Below are positions 36,139-47,156 of a DNA stretch of 64,000 nt, in pieces; within the stretch, counting starts at the first letter, position 1; each line of letters opens with the position of its first letter. The position numbers and the translations under genes are program-made. The stretch spans positions 124,001-188,000 of the forward strand of contig NZ_PHFJ01000006.1 of the NCBI RefSeq assembly GCF_003144535.1. The letters are read 5' to 3'. The notes below the pieces were generated by a model. The model was given only the letters and a program-made list of their open reading frames with translations. It was not told the DNA's origin and made no database searches. This DNA comes from Proteus penneri (GTDB lineage: Bacteria > Pseudomonadota > Gammaproteobacteria > Enterobacterales > Enterobacteriaceae).

Positions 36139-36175
36139 TAGGCATAAAACTGCCTAGCTCTGTTAATCCAGAGCT
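36139..36175 (+). repeat. Two abutting hairpins in the gabD leader
   Basis: TAGGCA/TGCCTA (36139-36156) and AGCTCTG/CAGAGCT (36156-36175) are back to back, ending 38 bp before the gabD start. No T-run follows, so they are not a plain terminator. Possible RNA leader structure or regulator site. Confidence 0.45.
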
Positions 36176-36212
36176 AAATATCAATATACAGAGATGTTCA
36201 GAGAGGTATTAA

Positions 36213-37661
36213 GTGAAAATAACTGCAAATCCCTATTTCCGCGAACAAGGCTATATTGATGGTCTGTGGTGTAATGCTAAAAACAACGAAACTGTTGATG
36301 TTATCGATCCTGCCACGGGTACTTTACTGGGTACCGTACCCAATATGGCAACACAAGAAGCAATAATGGCTGTTGATGCCGCACAAAAAGCCTTACCAAA
36401 ATGGCGTGCACTGACAGCACATCAGCGCGGAGCATTGTTGCAAAATTGGTTTAAATTAATTATTGAAAACAAAAGAAAACTTGCTGAATTAATGACATTC
36501 GAGCAAGGCAAACCCGTTGCTGAAGCTGAAGGTGAAATTACTTATGCGGCTTCTTTTATTGAGTGGTTTGCTGAACAAGGTAAAAGAACCAACGGTGAAA
36601 TCATTCCTTCACCTTCTGCGGATAAACGTTTGATGGTGATCAAACAAGGTATCGGCGTTTGTGCCGCCATCACGCCTTGGAATTTTCCGGCGGCGATGAT
36701 CACCCGTAAAGCCGCGCCTGCATTAGCTGCGGGTTGTACAATGGTGATTAAACCTGCCAATGAAACACCTTATACTGCACTAGCTTTAGCTGAATTAGCG
36801 GCTCAAGCGGGTATCCCCGCCGGTGTTATTAATATTGTCACAGGTGATGCGATTAAAATTGGCGAAGTCTTTACCTCTGATAACCGTGTTCGCAAATTAA
36901 GTTTTACAGGCTCTACGGGGGTTGGACGTTTATTAATGCGCCAGTGCTCGGATAGCGTAAAAAAAGTCTCTTTAGAGTTAGGTGGTAATGCACCCTTTAT
37001 CGTGTTTAACGATGCTGATATTGATAAAGCGGTTGAAGGTGCTATGGGGGCAAAATTCCGTAATGCAGGACAAACTTGTGTTTGCGCTAACCGTTTTTAT
37101 ATTCATAAAGATGTTTATCAAAAATTTAGCGAGCGCTTTGTTGATGCGGTTAAAAAACTTAAAGTGGGAAATGGTTTTGAAGAAGGTGTCTCTATTGGAC
37201 CTCTGATTAACCGCAAAGCCGTTGAGAAATCACAATCATTACTTGCTGACACACTAAAACGCGGTGCAACACTGCTTTGTGGTGGAGAAAGTGATAACGC
37301 AGGTGAAAACTTTTTCCAGCCTACTGTTGTTGGTAATGTACCTACTGATAGCCATATTCTTGAAGAAGAAATATTTGGCCCTGTCGCACCTTTAGTGATT
37401 TTTGAACATGAAGATGAAGTGGTACATTTAGCCAATAACACCATTTATGGCTTAGCTGCTTATTTTTATAGTGAAAATCCACAGCGTATTTGGCGCGTTG
37501 CTGAAAATTTAGAATATGGCATGGTGGGGATTAACACGGGGTTAATTTCTAATGAAGTTGCACCATTTGGTGGTATCAAACAATCAGGTTTAGGTCGTGA
37601 AGGCTCTGAGCACGGGATTGAAGACTATATGGAAATGAAGTACCTCTGCCAAGGGTTATAA
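36213..37661 (+). CDS. gabD: NADP-dependent succinate-semialdehyde dehydrogenase
   Basis: Oxidises succinate semialdehyde to succinate in GABA and related catabolism. 482 residues, equal to E. coli GabD with high identity. Catalytic Cys in GQTCVCANR (about 288, with a second Cys two residues later as in GabD), Glu in LELGGNAP, Asn in TPWNFP, and SFTGSTGVGR cofactor loop. GTG start with GAGAGG upstream. No gabT or gabP is adjacent. Confidence 0.93.
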   Translation: MKITANPYFREQGYIDGLWCNAKNNETVDVIDPATGTLLGTVPNMATQEAIMAVDAAQKALPKWRALTAHQRGALLQNWFKLIIENKRKLAELMTFEQGKPVAEAEGEITYAASFIEWFAEQGKRTNGEIIPSPSADKRLMVIKQGIGVCAAITPWNFPAAMITRKAAPALAAGCTMVIKPANETPYTALALAELAAQAGIPAGVINIVTGDAIKIGEVFTSDNRVRKLSFTGSTGVGRLLMRQCSDSVKKVSLELGGNAPFIVFNDADIDKAVEGAMGAKFRNAGQTCVCANRFYIHKDVYQKFSERFVDAVKKLKVGNGFEEGVSIGPLINRKAVEKSQSLLADTLKRGATLLCGGESDNAGENFFQPTVVGNVPTDSHILEEEIFGPVAPLVIFEHEDEVVHLANNTIYGLAAYFYSENPQRIWRVAENLEYGMVGINTGLISNEVAPFGGIKQSGLGREGSEHGIEDYMEMKYLCQGL

Positions 37662-37739
37662 TCTTTAACGCTATTTATAAAAGTAAGTCAGCATGGATGC
37701 TACTGCTTTTTCCTTTTTTATCATTATTTTTAAAGAAAA

Positions 37740-37765
37740 ATACCCTCGATAATAACCAAGGGTAT
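37740..37765. terminator. Possible terminator between gabD and zinT
   Basis: ATACCCT and AGGGTAT inverted repeat with a 12-nt loop between convergent genes, preceded by A-rich sequence. Confidence 0.55.
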
Positions 37766-37799
37766 AAGATGTCAGCCCAATATTCTTATCAATAAGTTA

Positions 37800-38447
37800 T
37801 CAGTGATAAAGCATTTCGTGAACAATATCATCTGCTTTCATTGAATAAGGGTAATATGTTGGCCAGTTACTTAGCTCTTTAAGTAATTCATCTTGCGATG
37901 TATTGCCCATATATAAATGGAAGTGCCCCGCTTTCTCTGGTGCAATAATGTGGTCGCTAAATTGAATAAATTTGGGCGCTTGGCTTTTGGCATCATCACA
38001 GCGAAAAAGATAACGTACTCCTTTTTTACCAGACTCATAATGTAGAATACGATAACCATCATAGTGATATTCACAGCTATCTACGTTCTCACCACGATGG
38101 AACTCAATAATATTGTTTTCAATACCAATCATATCCACATCCGTTTTATAGCCTTGTGTATAGTAAGCGCGGTACTCCTCAACCGTTTTATCCTTTTTGG
38201 TTTCTGCTTTTTTCTGTAAAACCTCATCTAATTCGCCACTGAGAAGATAAGGCTCTACAGATTGCCATACACCTTCCCAATCACTGAGTTGGCGATCAAG
38301 CACATCCTTATCCTCAAAAATACCATTAGCAGCATCTCGTTGTGATTGTGTTTGTACTTTTTCATGATGATGCCCATGAGCCAAAACAGACATCGCACTA
38401 CTCAATAGTCCCATAATCAAAACACAAGAAAGTATCGGTCTTTGCAT
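37800..38447 (-). CDS. zinT: Periplasmic zinc-binding protein ZinT
   Basis: 215 residues (E. coli ZinT 216). Signal peptide about 1-23, then a His-rich AHGHHHE cluster. Lipocalin-like ZinT domain from about 45, with DWEGVWQSVEPYL, HYDGYRIL and HFHLYMGNTSQDELLKELSNWPTYYP near the C-terminus. It supplies zinc to ZnuA under starvation in E. coli. It follows two zinc-free ribosomal protein paralogues and a Zur-like box, supporting zinc regulation. Confidence 0.94.
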   Translation of the reverse strand: MQRPILSCVLIMGLLSSAMSVLAHGHHHEKVQTQSQRDAANGIFEDKDVLDRQLSDWEGVWQSVEPYLLSGELDEVLQKKAETKKDKTVEEYRAYYTQGYKTDVDMIGIENNIIEFHRGENVDSCEYHYDGYRILHYESGKKGVRYLFRCDDAKSQAPKFIQFSDHIIAPEKAGHFHLYMGNTSQDELLKELSNWPTYYPYSMKADDIVHEMLYH

Positions 38448-38451
38448 GATG

Positions 38452-38577
38452 TTACCCCTGAACTGCTTTAAAACGTGGATTTGACTTACAAATCACATAA
38501 AGACGACCACGGCGACGCACAACCTTACAATCTGGATGACGTTGTTTAGCACTTTTTAATGAGCTTAATACCTGCAT
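38452..38577 (-). CDS. rpmJ2: Alternative (Cys-poor) 50S ribosomal protein L36
   Basis: 41 residues, [41 protein letters not shown]-type sequence matching E. coli YkgO. It lacks the complete CxxC...C..H zinc ribbon of the main L36. The ATG at 38575-38577 is chosen; the frame is open further upstream across rpmE2. Ten bp after rpmE2. Confidence 0.93.
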   Translation of the reverse strand: MQVLSSLKSAKQRHPDCKVVRRRGRLYVICKSNPRFKAVQG

Positions 38578-38587
38578 TATCTCTTCC

Positions 38588-38836
38588 TTACTTAATAAAT
38601 TGACCAAAACGTTTATTAAAACGTGCCACATTACCTTCTTGAGAATGTGTCTTTTGTTTACCGGTATAAAATGGGTGTGATTGAGAGGAAACATCTAATG
38701 TCACATAAGGGTATATTTGCCCTTCATACTCTATTGTTTTTTCCGTTTGGATGGTTGAACCCACTTTAAAATAAGCATCTGCACTAGTGTCATGAAAAAT
38801 CACTGTTCGATATTGAGGGTGAATACCTAGTTTCAT
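38588..38836 (-). CDS. rpmE2: Alternative 50S ribosomal protein L31 type B
   Basis: 82 residues from the ATG at 38834-38836 ([20 protein letters not shown]), matching E. coli YkgM. The zinc-binding CxxC of ordinary L31 is absent (no Cys). [17 protein letters not shown] and [12 protein letters not shown] are the family motifs. Replaces zinc-containing L31 during zinc shortage. First gene of rpmE2-rpmJ2-zinT. Confidence 0.95.
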   Translation of the reverse strand: MKLGIHPQYRTVIFHDTSADAYFKVGSTIQTEKTIEYEGQIYPYVTLDVSSQSHPFYTGKQKTHSQEGNVARFNKRFGQFIK

Positions 38837-38858
38837 AATAAACCCCATTTGTTTGTTA

Positions 38859-38873
38859 TGTTATACTGTAACA
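38859..38873 (-). promoter_or_regulatory. Zur-like operator upstream of rpmE2
   Basis: TGTTATA-C-TGTAACA is a near-perfect palindrome close to the enterobacterial Zur-box core (GTTATANTATAAC), 22 bp before the rpmE2 start. It accounts for joint control of the three downstream genes. Confidence 0.75.
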
Positions 38874-39071
38874 AATTAGAATTGTGCTAATGTAGCGCTT
38901 TTTTATTTTATTGACCAGTTTTTTTTGATTTGTTTTTCTATTTCAAGAAAGAAAGTATGCTTTTGAGAGGGATTTTTTAAGTGATATAAATGGATTTTTT
39001 GGCTTTTTTTATCCAGTTTTCCTATTTTCCGCTAAAGTTATACTAAGATGGAAAAACAAATAGGATTTATT

Positions 39072-40766
39072 ATGACTCATTGGCGCGATAAGCTTTTCAG
39101 TAAGTCACTTCTGTCTATTGATCGTCATATAGACTTTCCTAATGTTTTTCCTACTTCTACCCCTTCGCTTTTTTCACTATTAACTCCTTATGAAATAGGC
39201 GATGTGCCTTTACCTGATGAATTAAATCTATTGTCAGAAAGTCACTTAAAAGAAAAATCAAATAATGAATCTATTCCTTTCAGTTGGTCAGCAGGTGCTC
39301 GCGAAGGCATTATTCTGCATCAACGGATAGGTCGCGCGATCGAACAGCAACCTTCACAACAATCATGTGAGGAATTTGTCCTCTCACTCTATAACGCAAT
39401 CAAACATGTTGTGCTTTTACCCGATAAAGATCATATCACTTCTTTTTATGCAATAGCCTGTCAGGATAAACTCGCCCCGATAACTTATCTATCCCAATTG
39501 ATCGACCAAATAGAACAAGATGAAGTACTGGTTAAAAATGAGATCTATTTTCAGTTGATCTTATGGATCTTAAAACTGAGCCCTGATAAAAATCCCGTTA
39601 AAATCGCTTTAGGATTGTTAAGATCATTTCATGATAATACTTCTCAACATTTGCTTTTATTGTTTGCTCTTCATCCTGAATTTACACTTTATGCTATCCG
39701 CTCACTAAAACAGCGTCTTTCTTGCGAAGAGTTTGAGCCTTTTTTATATTCCCTTGGTCAGCGAACCAAAGGCTGGGGACGTATTCAATTTATTGAATAT
39801 CTGCCAACAGCACTTTCGGTAAATAACCGTTATTGGTTACTCACTGAAGGCTATAAAAATAATGTAATGACAGAATATGTCGCCTATGACTGTGTAACGA
39901 AAGGCAAACTATTAGAGATGCTTCATACGCATCCTTTGGATAACACACTGCTACTAGGTTGTAGTGATTTATTGCGTGCATTAATTAATGGTGGCCCAGC
40001 AAAAGATATTTATGATTACATTGAGGGTGTCCACGTTTGCAAAGCGTTTATTTCACAAGTCGATGCACTGCCACCGAAAGAGCTAAAATTGCTTCATTGT
40101 GTTTGTGAAATCGCTGATTTTGTACAGAATAGTGGTGAAGATTGGTTATTACTCGAAACATTAGGATGGGATGACCACGTCCAACAGCAAATTATGTCTG
40201 TTTCACAAAATATTATTCAAAAACCAGAGTGGTCAACACTCATTATTGAAGCATTACAACATCCCTCCCGCTCAAAAAATTACCAAGCAAGTTTGGTAGC
40301 AAAATCTCTTCGTCTTGATATTTGGGAATTGCTTTTTTCACTGCAAAAAGATAATCCCAATGCTGATTGGTGGCATCAGTTAATGCAAACAGATGCTTCT
40401 CATAAAATAGAAAGAGTAGTCAAACTTGCAGAACAACAAATTGCATTAACAGCATTAGATAGCACAGATGATCCATTAATAACTATCTACTCTGAATATC
40501 AGTCTCATCATGCCGTTGAATATATTATGCAAGATCTTGGTGGTTTTCCCGGTATCGGCTGGTCACTCATCAAACGGCAGTTACATAGCCCAATATTGCG
40601 TGATAGAAATATGGCACTGAATGTTCTTTCAACATGGTCTGACACATTATTACCTCATGATCTTTATGGTGAATTAACACAAGCCTTAACCATAGAAACC
40701 GATAAAAATGCTTATCAACGTATGAAGCTATTTTTAGTTAACCATCAAGGAAATGAAGAATATTAA
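39072..40766 (+). CDS. Unrecognised 564-residue protein, probably an alpha-helical repeat
   Basis: No function recognised. The ATG at 39072 (MTHWRDKLFSKSLLSID) is chosen because AGGA lies six bases before it; an ATG at 39048 adds eight residues. No signal peptide, membrane segment or catalytic motif is obvious. The protein is rich in Leu and amphipathic helices (LSCEEFEPFLYSLGQRTKG; YLSQLIDQIEQDE), suggesting HEAT/TPR-like solenoid architecture. A distinct GGFPGIGWSLIKRQL segment lies near residue 500. Separate from its neighbours in function; ytfB follows 53 bp later. Confidence 0.75.
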   Translation: MTHWRDKLFSKSLLSIDRHIDFPNVFPTSTPSLFSLLTPYEIGDVPLPDELNLLSESHLKEKSNNESIPFSWSAGAREGIILHQRIGRAIEQQPSQQSCEEFVLSLYNAIKHVVLLPDKDHITSFYAIACQDKLAPITYLSQLIDQIEQDEVLVKNEIYFQLILWILKLSPDKNPVKIALGLLRSFHDNTSQHLLLLFALHPEFTLYAIRSLKQRLSCEEFEPFLYSLGQRTKGWGRIQFIEYLPTALSVNNRYWLLTEGYKNNVMTEYVAYDCVTKGKLLEMLHTHPLDNTLLLGCSDLLRALINGGPAKDIYDYIEGVHVCKAFISQVDALPPKELKLLHCVCEIADFVQNSGEDWLLLETLGWDDHVQQQIMSVSQNIIQKPEWSTLIIEALQHPSRSKNYQASLVAKSLRLDIWELLFSLQKDNPNADWWHQLMQTDASHKIERVVKLAEQQIALTALDSTDDPLITIYSEYQSHHAVEYIMQDLGGFPGIGWSLIKRQLHSPILRDRNMALNVLSTWSDTLLPHDLYGELTQALTIETDKNAYQRMKLFLVNHQGNEEY

Positions 40767-40819
40767 TGGTTAGAGCGAATAGATAATTCTGAAAAGAATT
40801 CAGGGAGCAGGTTAGGATC

Positions 40820-41482
40820 ATGGTTCGTGCTAGTATGGCTACAAGGAATAAAAAAGATGTTACAGCAATTCATAATACTGATTCACAGATCAATAATGAG
40901 GTGAATATGGGCAAATTCCCTGGCTTACATCGTCGAGCAATACTCGTTATTGCTATTGCTTTATTGGTCGTGTTTTTTTGGCCAACAAGTGAGAATAATG
41001 GTGAGCCGCCTCAACCGTCATCATCGACGCATGATCTTCCTGTACCAATAGCGCCTACCAATGATCCGGTGTATCAAGCACCGATCCCTCAAGCACAAGA
41101 TAGCTTAAATGCCGATCCAGAGGTTTCTCCATCAATAGATAACCCAACGGAAAATGATCCCGAGGGAACGGTTGCTCAAACGACGCCACCACAAGACACT
41201 CAATCAACACCAGCGCAAAAAACATGGCAAACCTACACTATCAAAGAAGGACAAACCTTAGCGCAACTTTTTAGAGACAATCAACTTCCTGTCAATGATG
41301 CATTTTCTATGGCGAAATCAGAAGACCAACAAAAATCATTAAGCCAATTGCGCTCAGGGCAAACTATTCGTTTACAGCGCAATCCGCAAGGTGATGTTAG
41401 CATGCTAGAAGTGACAAATAGCGCCGGTACTGTTATCACTTACACTCGTTTAAGTGATGGAAGTTATTACCGTACACCATAG
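40820..41482 (+). CDS. ytfB: OapA-domain cell-envelope protein YtfB
   Basis: 220 residues (E. coli 212). Type II membrane topology: basic N-terminus, one membrane helix (about 40-56: AILVIAIALLVVFFWP), a long Pro/Gln/Asp/Thr-rich periplasmic linker (about 60-130), and a C-terminal OapA/LysM-like domain with YTIKEGQTLAQLFRDNQLPVNDAF and LRSGQTIRLQRN. E. coli YtfB localises at the division septum and is thought to bind cell-wall glycans. Convergent with rplI. Confidence 0.9.
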   Translation: MVRASMATRNKKDVTAIHNTDSQINNEVNMGKFPGLHRRAILVIAIALLVVFFWPTSENNGEPPQPSSSTHDLPVPIAPTNDPVYQAPIPQAQDSLNADPEVSPSIDNPTENDPEGTVAQTTPPQDTQSTPAQKTWQTYTIKEGQTLAQLFRDNQLPVNDAFSMAKSEDQQKSLSQLRSGQTIRLQRNPQGDVSMLEVTNSAGTVITYTRLSDGSYYRTP

Positions 41483-41504
41483 TAGAAGAGCATTTATTCT
41501 CCCC

Positions 41505-41535
41505 AAAAAAAACGCCAGCTAAGCTGGCGTTTTTC
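41505..41535. terminator. Bidirectional terminator between ytfB and rplI
   Basis: AAAAACGCCAGC and GCTGGCGTTTTT with a 4-nt loop between convergent genes. Confidence 0.92.
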
Positions 41536-41564
41536 TTTATCAACATTAACTGTTTAATCAGAGA

Positions 41565-42014
41565 TTATTCAGCAACGATGATAACATTCAGTTCAGCGAA
41601 TACGTCACTGTGAACTTGGAAGTGAACTTCGTGGTCACCAGTAGTACGCAGAACGCCATTTGGCAGGCGAACTTCGCTCTTACACATTTCAACGCCAGCT
41701 GCAGTTACTGCATCAGCGATGTCACGAGTACCGATTGAACCAAACAGTTTACCTTCGTCACCCGCTTTAGAGCTGATAGTGACAGAACCCAGTGCATTGA
41801 TCTTCGCTGCACGAGCTTCAGCTGCTGCTAAAGTTTCAGCTAATTTAGCTTCTAACTCAGCACGACGCGCTTCGAAAAACTCGATGTTTTTCTTAGTCGC
41901 AGAAACAGCTTTACCCTGTGGGATTAAATAGTTACGAGCATAGCCCGATTTTACGTTAACCTGATCACCCAGGCTACCTAGATTCGCTACTTTATCAAGC
42001 AGAATAATTTGCAT
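41565..42014 (-). CDS. rplI: 50S ribosomal protein L9
   Basis: 149 residues, same as E. coli. N-terminal RNA-binding domain [30 protein letters not shown], a long connecting helix (about 41-74, [23 protein letters not shown]) and C-terminal domain. Last gene of rpsF-priB-rpsR-rplI. Confidence 0.98.
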   Translation of the reverse strand: MQIILLDKVANLGSLGDQVNVKSGYARNYLIPQGKAVSATKKNIEFFEARRAELEAKLAETLAAAEARAAKINALGSVTISSKAGDEGKLFGSIGTRDIADAVTAAGVEMCKSEVRLPNGVLRTTGDHEVHFQVHSDVFAELNVIIVAE

Positions 42015-42054
42015 TACCTTATCCTCTACAAGTCATTAATGGACTATATACCTA

Positions 42055-42607
<553 letters not shown>

Positions 42608-42615
42608 AGCACTAA

Positions 42616-43035
<420 letters not shown>

Positions 43036-43037
43036 TT

Positions 43038-43080
43038 ATCAGCCTCCTGTCAGGGTCAGTCACCACCCATGGAGGCAAGG
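43038..43080 (-). promoter_or_regulatory. rpsF leader stem-loop (candidate S6:S18 regulatory RNA)
   Basis: In the 5' UTR, GCCTCC (43071-43076, minus strand) pairs with GGAGGC (43042-43047) around an inner GGGT/ACCC stem, followed by TCCGTAAGGAG at the ribosome-binding site. An S6:S18-binding leader with a CCG element is known from many bacteria; the match here is by position and general shape only. Confidence 0.4.
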
Positions 43081-43176
43081 AACTTGTTTAGTTGTGACTG
43101 AAAAAATTGACGCGTAACTATACCCCCGCGGTCAATAAAACTCAAGGGAGTATAGAGAATAAAATAAACTAAACGA

Positions 43177-43920
43177 TTATTTCACAATAATACGCTGGCG
43201 CATCGCTTCAAATAAACAAACACCAGTTGCGACAGAAACGTTGAGCGAAGACACCGTACCCGCCATTGGAATACTGATCAGTTCATCACAATGCTCACGT
43301 GTTAAACGACGCATACCTTCACCTTCAGCACCCATCACTAATGCCATTGGGCCAGTAAGTTTGCTTTGATATAAAGTATGATCTGCTTCGCCTGCTGTGC
43401 CGACAATCCAAACATTCTCTTCTTGCAGGAAACGTAATGTACGAGCAAGGTTAGTCACTTTAATTAAAGGAACGCTTTCTGCTGCACCACAAGCCACTTT
43501 TTTCGCTGTTGCATTTAATTGTGCAGAACGATCTTTAGGTACGATAACAGCGTGTACACCCGCAGCATCTGCGCTACGCAAACAAGCCCCTAAATTATGG
43601 GGATCAGTAACACCGTCTAGCACTAATAAGAAAGGTGTACCGACTTTAGCTAATAAGTCAGGTAAATCTTGTTCTTGATACTGACGACCTGGTTTCACTT
43701 TTGCAATAATACCTTGGTGAACAGCACCCTCTGTTTGGCTATCTAACCACTGACGATTAGCCACTTGAACTAAAATCCCCTGGGCTTCTAATTCATGAAT
43801 AACGGGAGTTAAACGGCGGTCTTCACGCCCTTTTAATACATAAACTTCTTTAAAACGTGCAGGATCACGCTCAAGCAATGCTTTTACTGCGTGAATACCA
43901 TAAATAATTTCTTCGCTCAT
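43177..43920 (-). CDS. rlmB: 23S rRNA (Gm2251) 2'-O-methyltransferase RlmB
   Basis: SPOUT-class methyltransferase for G2251 in the P loop of 23S rRNA. 247 residues (E. coli 243). N-terminal L30-like substrate-binding domain ([19 protein letters not shown]), then knot motifs [37 protein letters not shown] and [23 protein letters not shown]. Downstream of rnr, as in E. coli. Confidence 0.97.
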   Translation of the reverse strand: MSEEIIYGIHAVKALLERDPARFKEVYVLKGREDRRLTPVIHELEAQGILVQVANRQWLDSQTEGAVHQGIIAKVKPGRQYQEQDLPDLLAKVGTPFLLVLDGVTDPHNLGACLRSADAAGVHAVIVPKDRSAQLNATAKKVACGAAESVPLIKVTNLARTLRFLQEENVWIVGTAGEADHTLYQSKLTGPMALVMGAEGEGMRRLTREHCDELISIPMAGTVSSLNVSVATGVCLFEAMRQRIIVK

Positions 43921-43962
43921 AGCGGTACTTACTCATTAAAAAATAAAAGGCACAAAACAGAT

Positions 43963-43985
43963 AAAAGGCGGAGTCTCCGCCTTTT
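43963..43985 (-). terminator. Hairpin between rnr and rlmB
   Basis: AAAAGGCGGAG/CTCCGCCTTTT, a 10-bp palindromic stem with a tight loop. T-rich on the minus strand after the stem; partial terminator after rnr. Confidence 0.7.
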
Positions 43986-44009
43986 AAAAAAGAACTAGAA
44001 GAACAAATC

Positions 44010-46499
44010 TTATGCTTTATCGCGTTTGGCAGCGCGCTTAGCTTTAAGCTTTGCTTCTATCTTTTTGGTTTGTGATGATGCTTTCTTGCGTTTACTGCTT
44101 GCTTTATCTTTAGCAACTTGGTCTTTTACAGCGCTGTCTTTGTTTGCATTACTTTTAGCTGATTTTCCTTTTTTAAAGGCGCTATCTGGCTCAAAGTTTT
44201 TATCTTTACTTGCATCACGACGTCGAGACTTACTAGAACTTGCGTTTCTCTTGTCTTTTTCACCCTTTAACCCGCGAACGCGTGCTGTTTTACCCGGGTT
44301 ACGCGCGGTACGTGTTGTTGAAATTAAGGAGAAATCGATAGTACGTTCATCCATACTGACTGCTTCAACTTTAACTTCAACTTCATCACCAAGGCGATAG
44401 ACTTGTCCTGAGGACTCACCAATTAAACGCTGCCCCACATTATCATATTGATAGTAATCATTATTTAATGTAGAAACATGTACCAAACCATCAATAAACA
44501 GATCATTTAAACGAACAAAGAAACCAAAGCCCGTTACGCTGGTGATTATACCGGTAAATTGTTGACCAATTTGATCCAGCATAAAGTCACATTTCAGCCA
44601 ATCAGCCACATCTCTTGTTGCTTCATCAGCACGGCGTTCAGTTAAAGAACAGTGCTCGCCTAATTGCAACATGGTGTCCATATCACTATGGTAGCCACCT
44701 GTTGGGGTCCAACGCTGTGAGCCATGGCCTTCTTGTTTGGCAATTTGATATTTAATTGCACGGTGCAAAGCTAGGTCAGGATAACGACGAATTGGTGAGG
44801 TAAAGTGCGCATAAGATTTTAATGCTAAACCAAAGTGCCCACGGTTTTCAGGATCGTAAATCGCCTGCTTCATTGAGCGCAAAATCATGGTTTGTAGCAT
44901 TTCACGATCAGGTCTGTCTTCAACCTCTTTCATGACTCGCGCATAATCTGCTGGCTCTGGCGTTAAGCCCCCTGGCAACGTTAAACCTAATTCATTAAAG
45001 ACTGAACGTAAATTCAGTACGCTTTCTTCTTTCGGTTTATCATGAATACGATAAAGTGCAGGTTCTTCATTTTTCTCAACAAAGCGAGCTGCAGCGATAT
45101 TCGCTAAGATCATGCACTCTTCAATTAATTTGTGTGCATCGTTACGAACAACAGGCTCGATACGTTCAATACGACGCTCTGCATTGAAGATAAATTTCGC
45201 TTCTTCAGATTCAAACCCTATCGCACCACGTTGCTCACGCGCTTTATCAAGCGCTTGGTATAACTCATATAGATGTTCAATATCTTTAACGATAGGCTTA
45301 TAGTGCGCACGTAGTTCTTCATCACCTTGAATAATTTTCCACACTTTGGTGTAGGTCATTCGAGCATGAGAACTCATCACTGCTTCATAAAATCTATAAG
45401 AAGAAAGGCGCCCTTGCTCAGAAACCGTCATCTCGCAGACCATACACAAACGGTCAACTTGTGGGTTTAATGAACATAATCCATTAGACAGAACTTCTGG
45501 CAACATCGGTACGACTTGAGAAGGGAAATAAACAGAGTTTCCTCGACTACGCGCTTCTGCATCTAATGCCGTCTGTGGACGCACATAGTAGCTAACATCA
45601 GCAATTGCAACCCATAAACGCCAGCCGCCACCCTTTTTACGTTGACAATAAACAGCGTCATCGAAATCTCGTGCATCTTCACCATCAATTGTGATTAAAG
45701 GCAAACCACGTAAATCAACACGGCCTTCTTTGGCAGATTCAGGCACTTCCTCTTTTAAATCAGCGACTTCTTTTGTGACTTTTGCAGGCCAAGTGTAAGG
45801 AATTTCATGGGTACGTAATGCGATCTCGACGGCAATACCCGTTCCCATCGTCTCACCTAAAATTTCGACAATACGACCTATGGCTTGAGTTCGTCGCGTT
45901 GGTCTTGTAGTGACTTCAACCACCACCACATTACCCATACGTGCACCCATGATATCTTCTTTAGGAATAAGAATATCAAAGCTTAAACGGCTATCATCAG
46001 GTACAACAAATCCCATACCTGACTCAATAAAATAGCGACCTACAATTTGATTATTTCGTGGTTCAATCACTCGAACAACACGACCTTCACGGCGCCCTTT
46101 TCTATCCATACCTAAAGGTTGAGCAAGGATAACATCGCCATGCATGGTTTTTTTCATTTCATCTTGTGAAAGGTAAAGATCATCTTTTTGACCTTCTGCA
46201 CGTAAAAAACCATAACCATCACGGTGACCAATTACCTTTCCTTTCCATAAATCAAGGCGTTCAGGTAACGCGTAGCACTGGCGACGGGTAAAAACTAATT
46301 GACCATCACGCTCCATCGCTCTTAAACGACGACGTAATGCTTCTAAGTCTTCTTCACCTGAAATTTTTAACGCCTGTGCTAAATCTTCACGGCTCATGGG
46401 TGCCGTGCGTTTTTTCATTTCTTCTAAAATATATTCGCGACTAGCAATTGGAGAGGCGTATTTTTCTGCTTCTCTATCCTGAAAAGGATCTTTTGACAT
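44010..46499 (-). CDS. rnr: Ribonuclease R
   Basis: 3'-5' hydrolytic exoribonuclease that degrades structured RNA, mRNA and defective rRNA. The ATG at 46497-46499 gives [14 protein letters not shown] and 829 residues (E. coli 813). Order: N-terminal HTH (20-85), cold-shock domains (about 85-250), RNB catalytic domain with [15 protein letters not shown]1 domain (about 640-725; [27 protein letters not shown]), and a Lys-rich C-terminal tail. It follows nsrR on the same strand, as in E. coli. Confidence 0.98.
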   Translation of the reverse strand: MSKDPFQDREAEKYASPIASREYILEEMKKRTAPMSREDLAQALKISGEEDLEALRRRLRAMERDGQLVFTRRQCYALPERLDLWKGKVIGHRDGYGFLRAEGQKDDLYLSQDEMKKTMHGDVILAQPLGMDRKGRREGRVVRVIEPRNNQIVGRYFIESGMGFVVPDDSRLSFDILIPKEDIMGARMGNVVVVEVTTRPTRRTQAIGRIVEILGETMGTGIAVEIALRTHEIPYTWPAKVTKEVADLKEEVPESAKEGRVDLRGLPLITIDGEDARDFDDAVYCQRKKGGGWRLWVAIADVSYYVRPQTALDAEARSRGNSVYFPSQVVPMLPEVLSNGLCSLNPQVDRLCMVCEMTVSEQGRLSSYRFYEAVMSSHARMTYTKVWKIIQGDEELRAHYKPIVKDIEHLYELYQALDKAREQRGAIGFESEEAKFIFNAERRIERIEPVVRNDAHKLIEECMILANIAAARFVEKNEEPALYRIHDKPKEESVLNLRSVFNELGLTLPGGLTPEPADYARVMKEVEDRPDREMLQTMILRSMKQAIYDPENRGHFGLALKSYAHFTSPIRRYPDLALHRAIKYQIAKQEGHGSQRWTPTGGYHSDMDTMLQLGEHCSLTERRADEATRDVADWLKCDFMLDQIGQQFTGIITSVTGFGFFVRLNDLFIDGLVHVSTLNNDYYQYDNVGQRLIGESSGQVYRLGDEVEVKVEAVSMDERTIDFSLISTTRTARNPGKTARVRGLKGEKDKRNASSSKSRRRDASKDKNFEPDSAFKKGKSAKSNANKDSAVKDQVAKDKASSKRKKASSQTKKIEAKLKAKRAAKRDKA

Positions 46500-46538
46500 T
46501 ATGACCTCCAAGCTATCAGATTTGATGAAATAGTAGAC

Positions 46539-46967
46539 TCAAACATCTTCTAATAACAATTTATATAAGGAGCTATTATTTTCAACTAGCTCAGCGAGTG
46601 TGTGACGGTCTAACTCTTTCAAAAACTGCTCAATTGCCTGATTCAAGACCAGTTTTAGTCGACACGCAGGGGTAATGTGGCAAAACTCAGCACTACAGTT
46701 TACTAATGAAAGTGGCTCTAAAGCACGAACAACCTCACCCACAATGATGTCTGTTGCAGGCTTACCTAAACGGATCCCACCATTTTTACCACGAATAGCC
46801 TCAACAAAACCTAAGTGGCTAAGTTGATTAATAATTTTCACCATATGGTTACGCGAGACACCATAGACTTGTGTCACTTCCGTGATACTCGTCATTTTGC
46901 CTTCTGGCAATGAAGCCATATATATCAATGCCCGCAATCCATAATCTGTAAAACTGGTTAATTGCAC
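46539..46967 (-). CDS. nsrR: Nitric-oxide-sensing repressor NsrR
   Basis: Rrf2-family [Fe-S] repressor of NO detoxification genes. 142 residues (E. coli 141). N-terminal winged HTH ([55 protein letters not shown]). Cluster ligands Cys91, Cys96 and Cys102 in [15 protein letters not shown] are intact. First gene before rnr and rlmB. Confidence 0.97.
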   Translation of the reverse strand: MQLTSFTDYGLRALIYMASLPEGKMTSITEVTQVYGVSRNHMVKIINQLSHLGFVEAIRGKNGGIRLGKPATDIIVGEVVRALEPLSLVNCSAEFCHITPACRLKLVLNQAIEQFLKELDRHTLAELVENNSSLYKLLLEDV

Positions 46968-47156
46968 AATGACCTCTGAAAAGTGGTTTTCCCTATTAAA
47001 GTCGTTAAGGGATAAGTAATTAGTAATGAGAATATCATTTTATTAAGCAATATTATGTTTAATTTTTGGACATTTAGCAAAGATATGCTCAAAAGTGAGT
47101 TATTTCCATCTCTCACTTGACTACTAACAAAATAATAGCGACATCATAGGCAAAGA

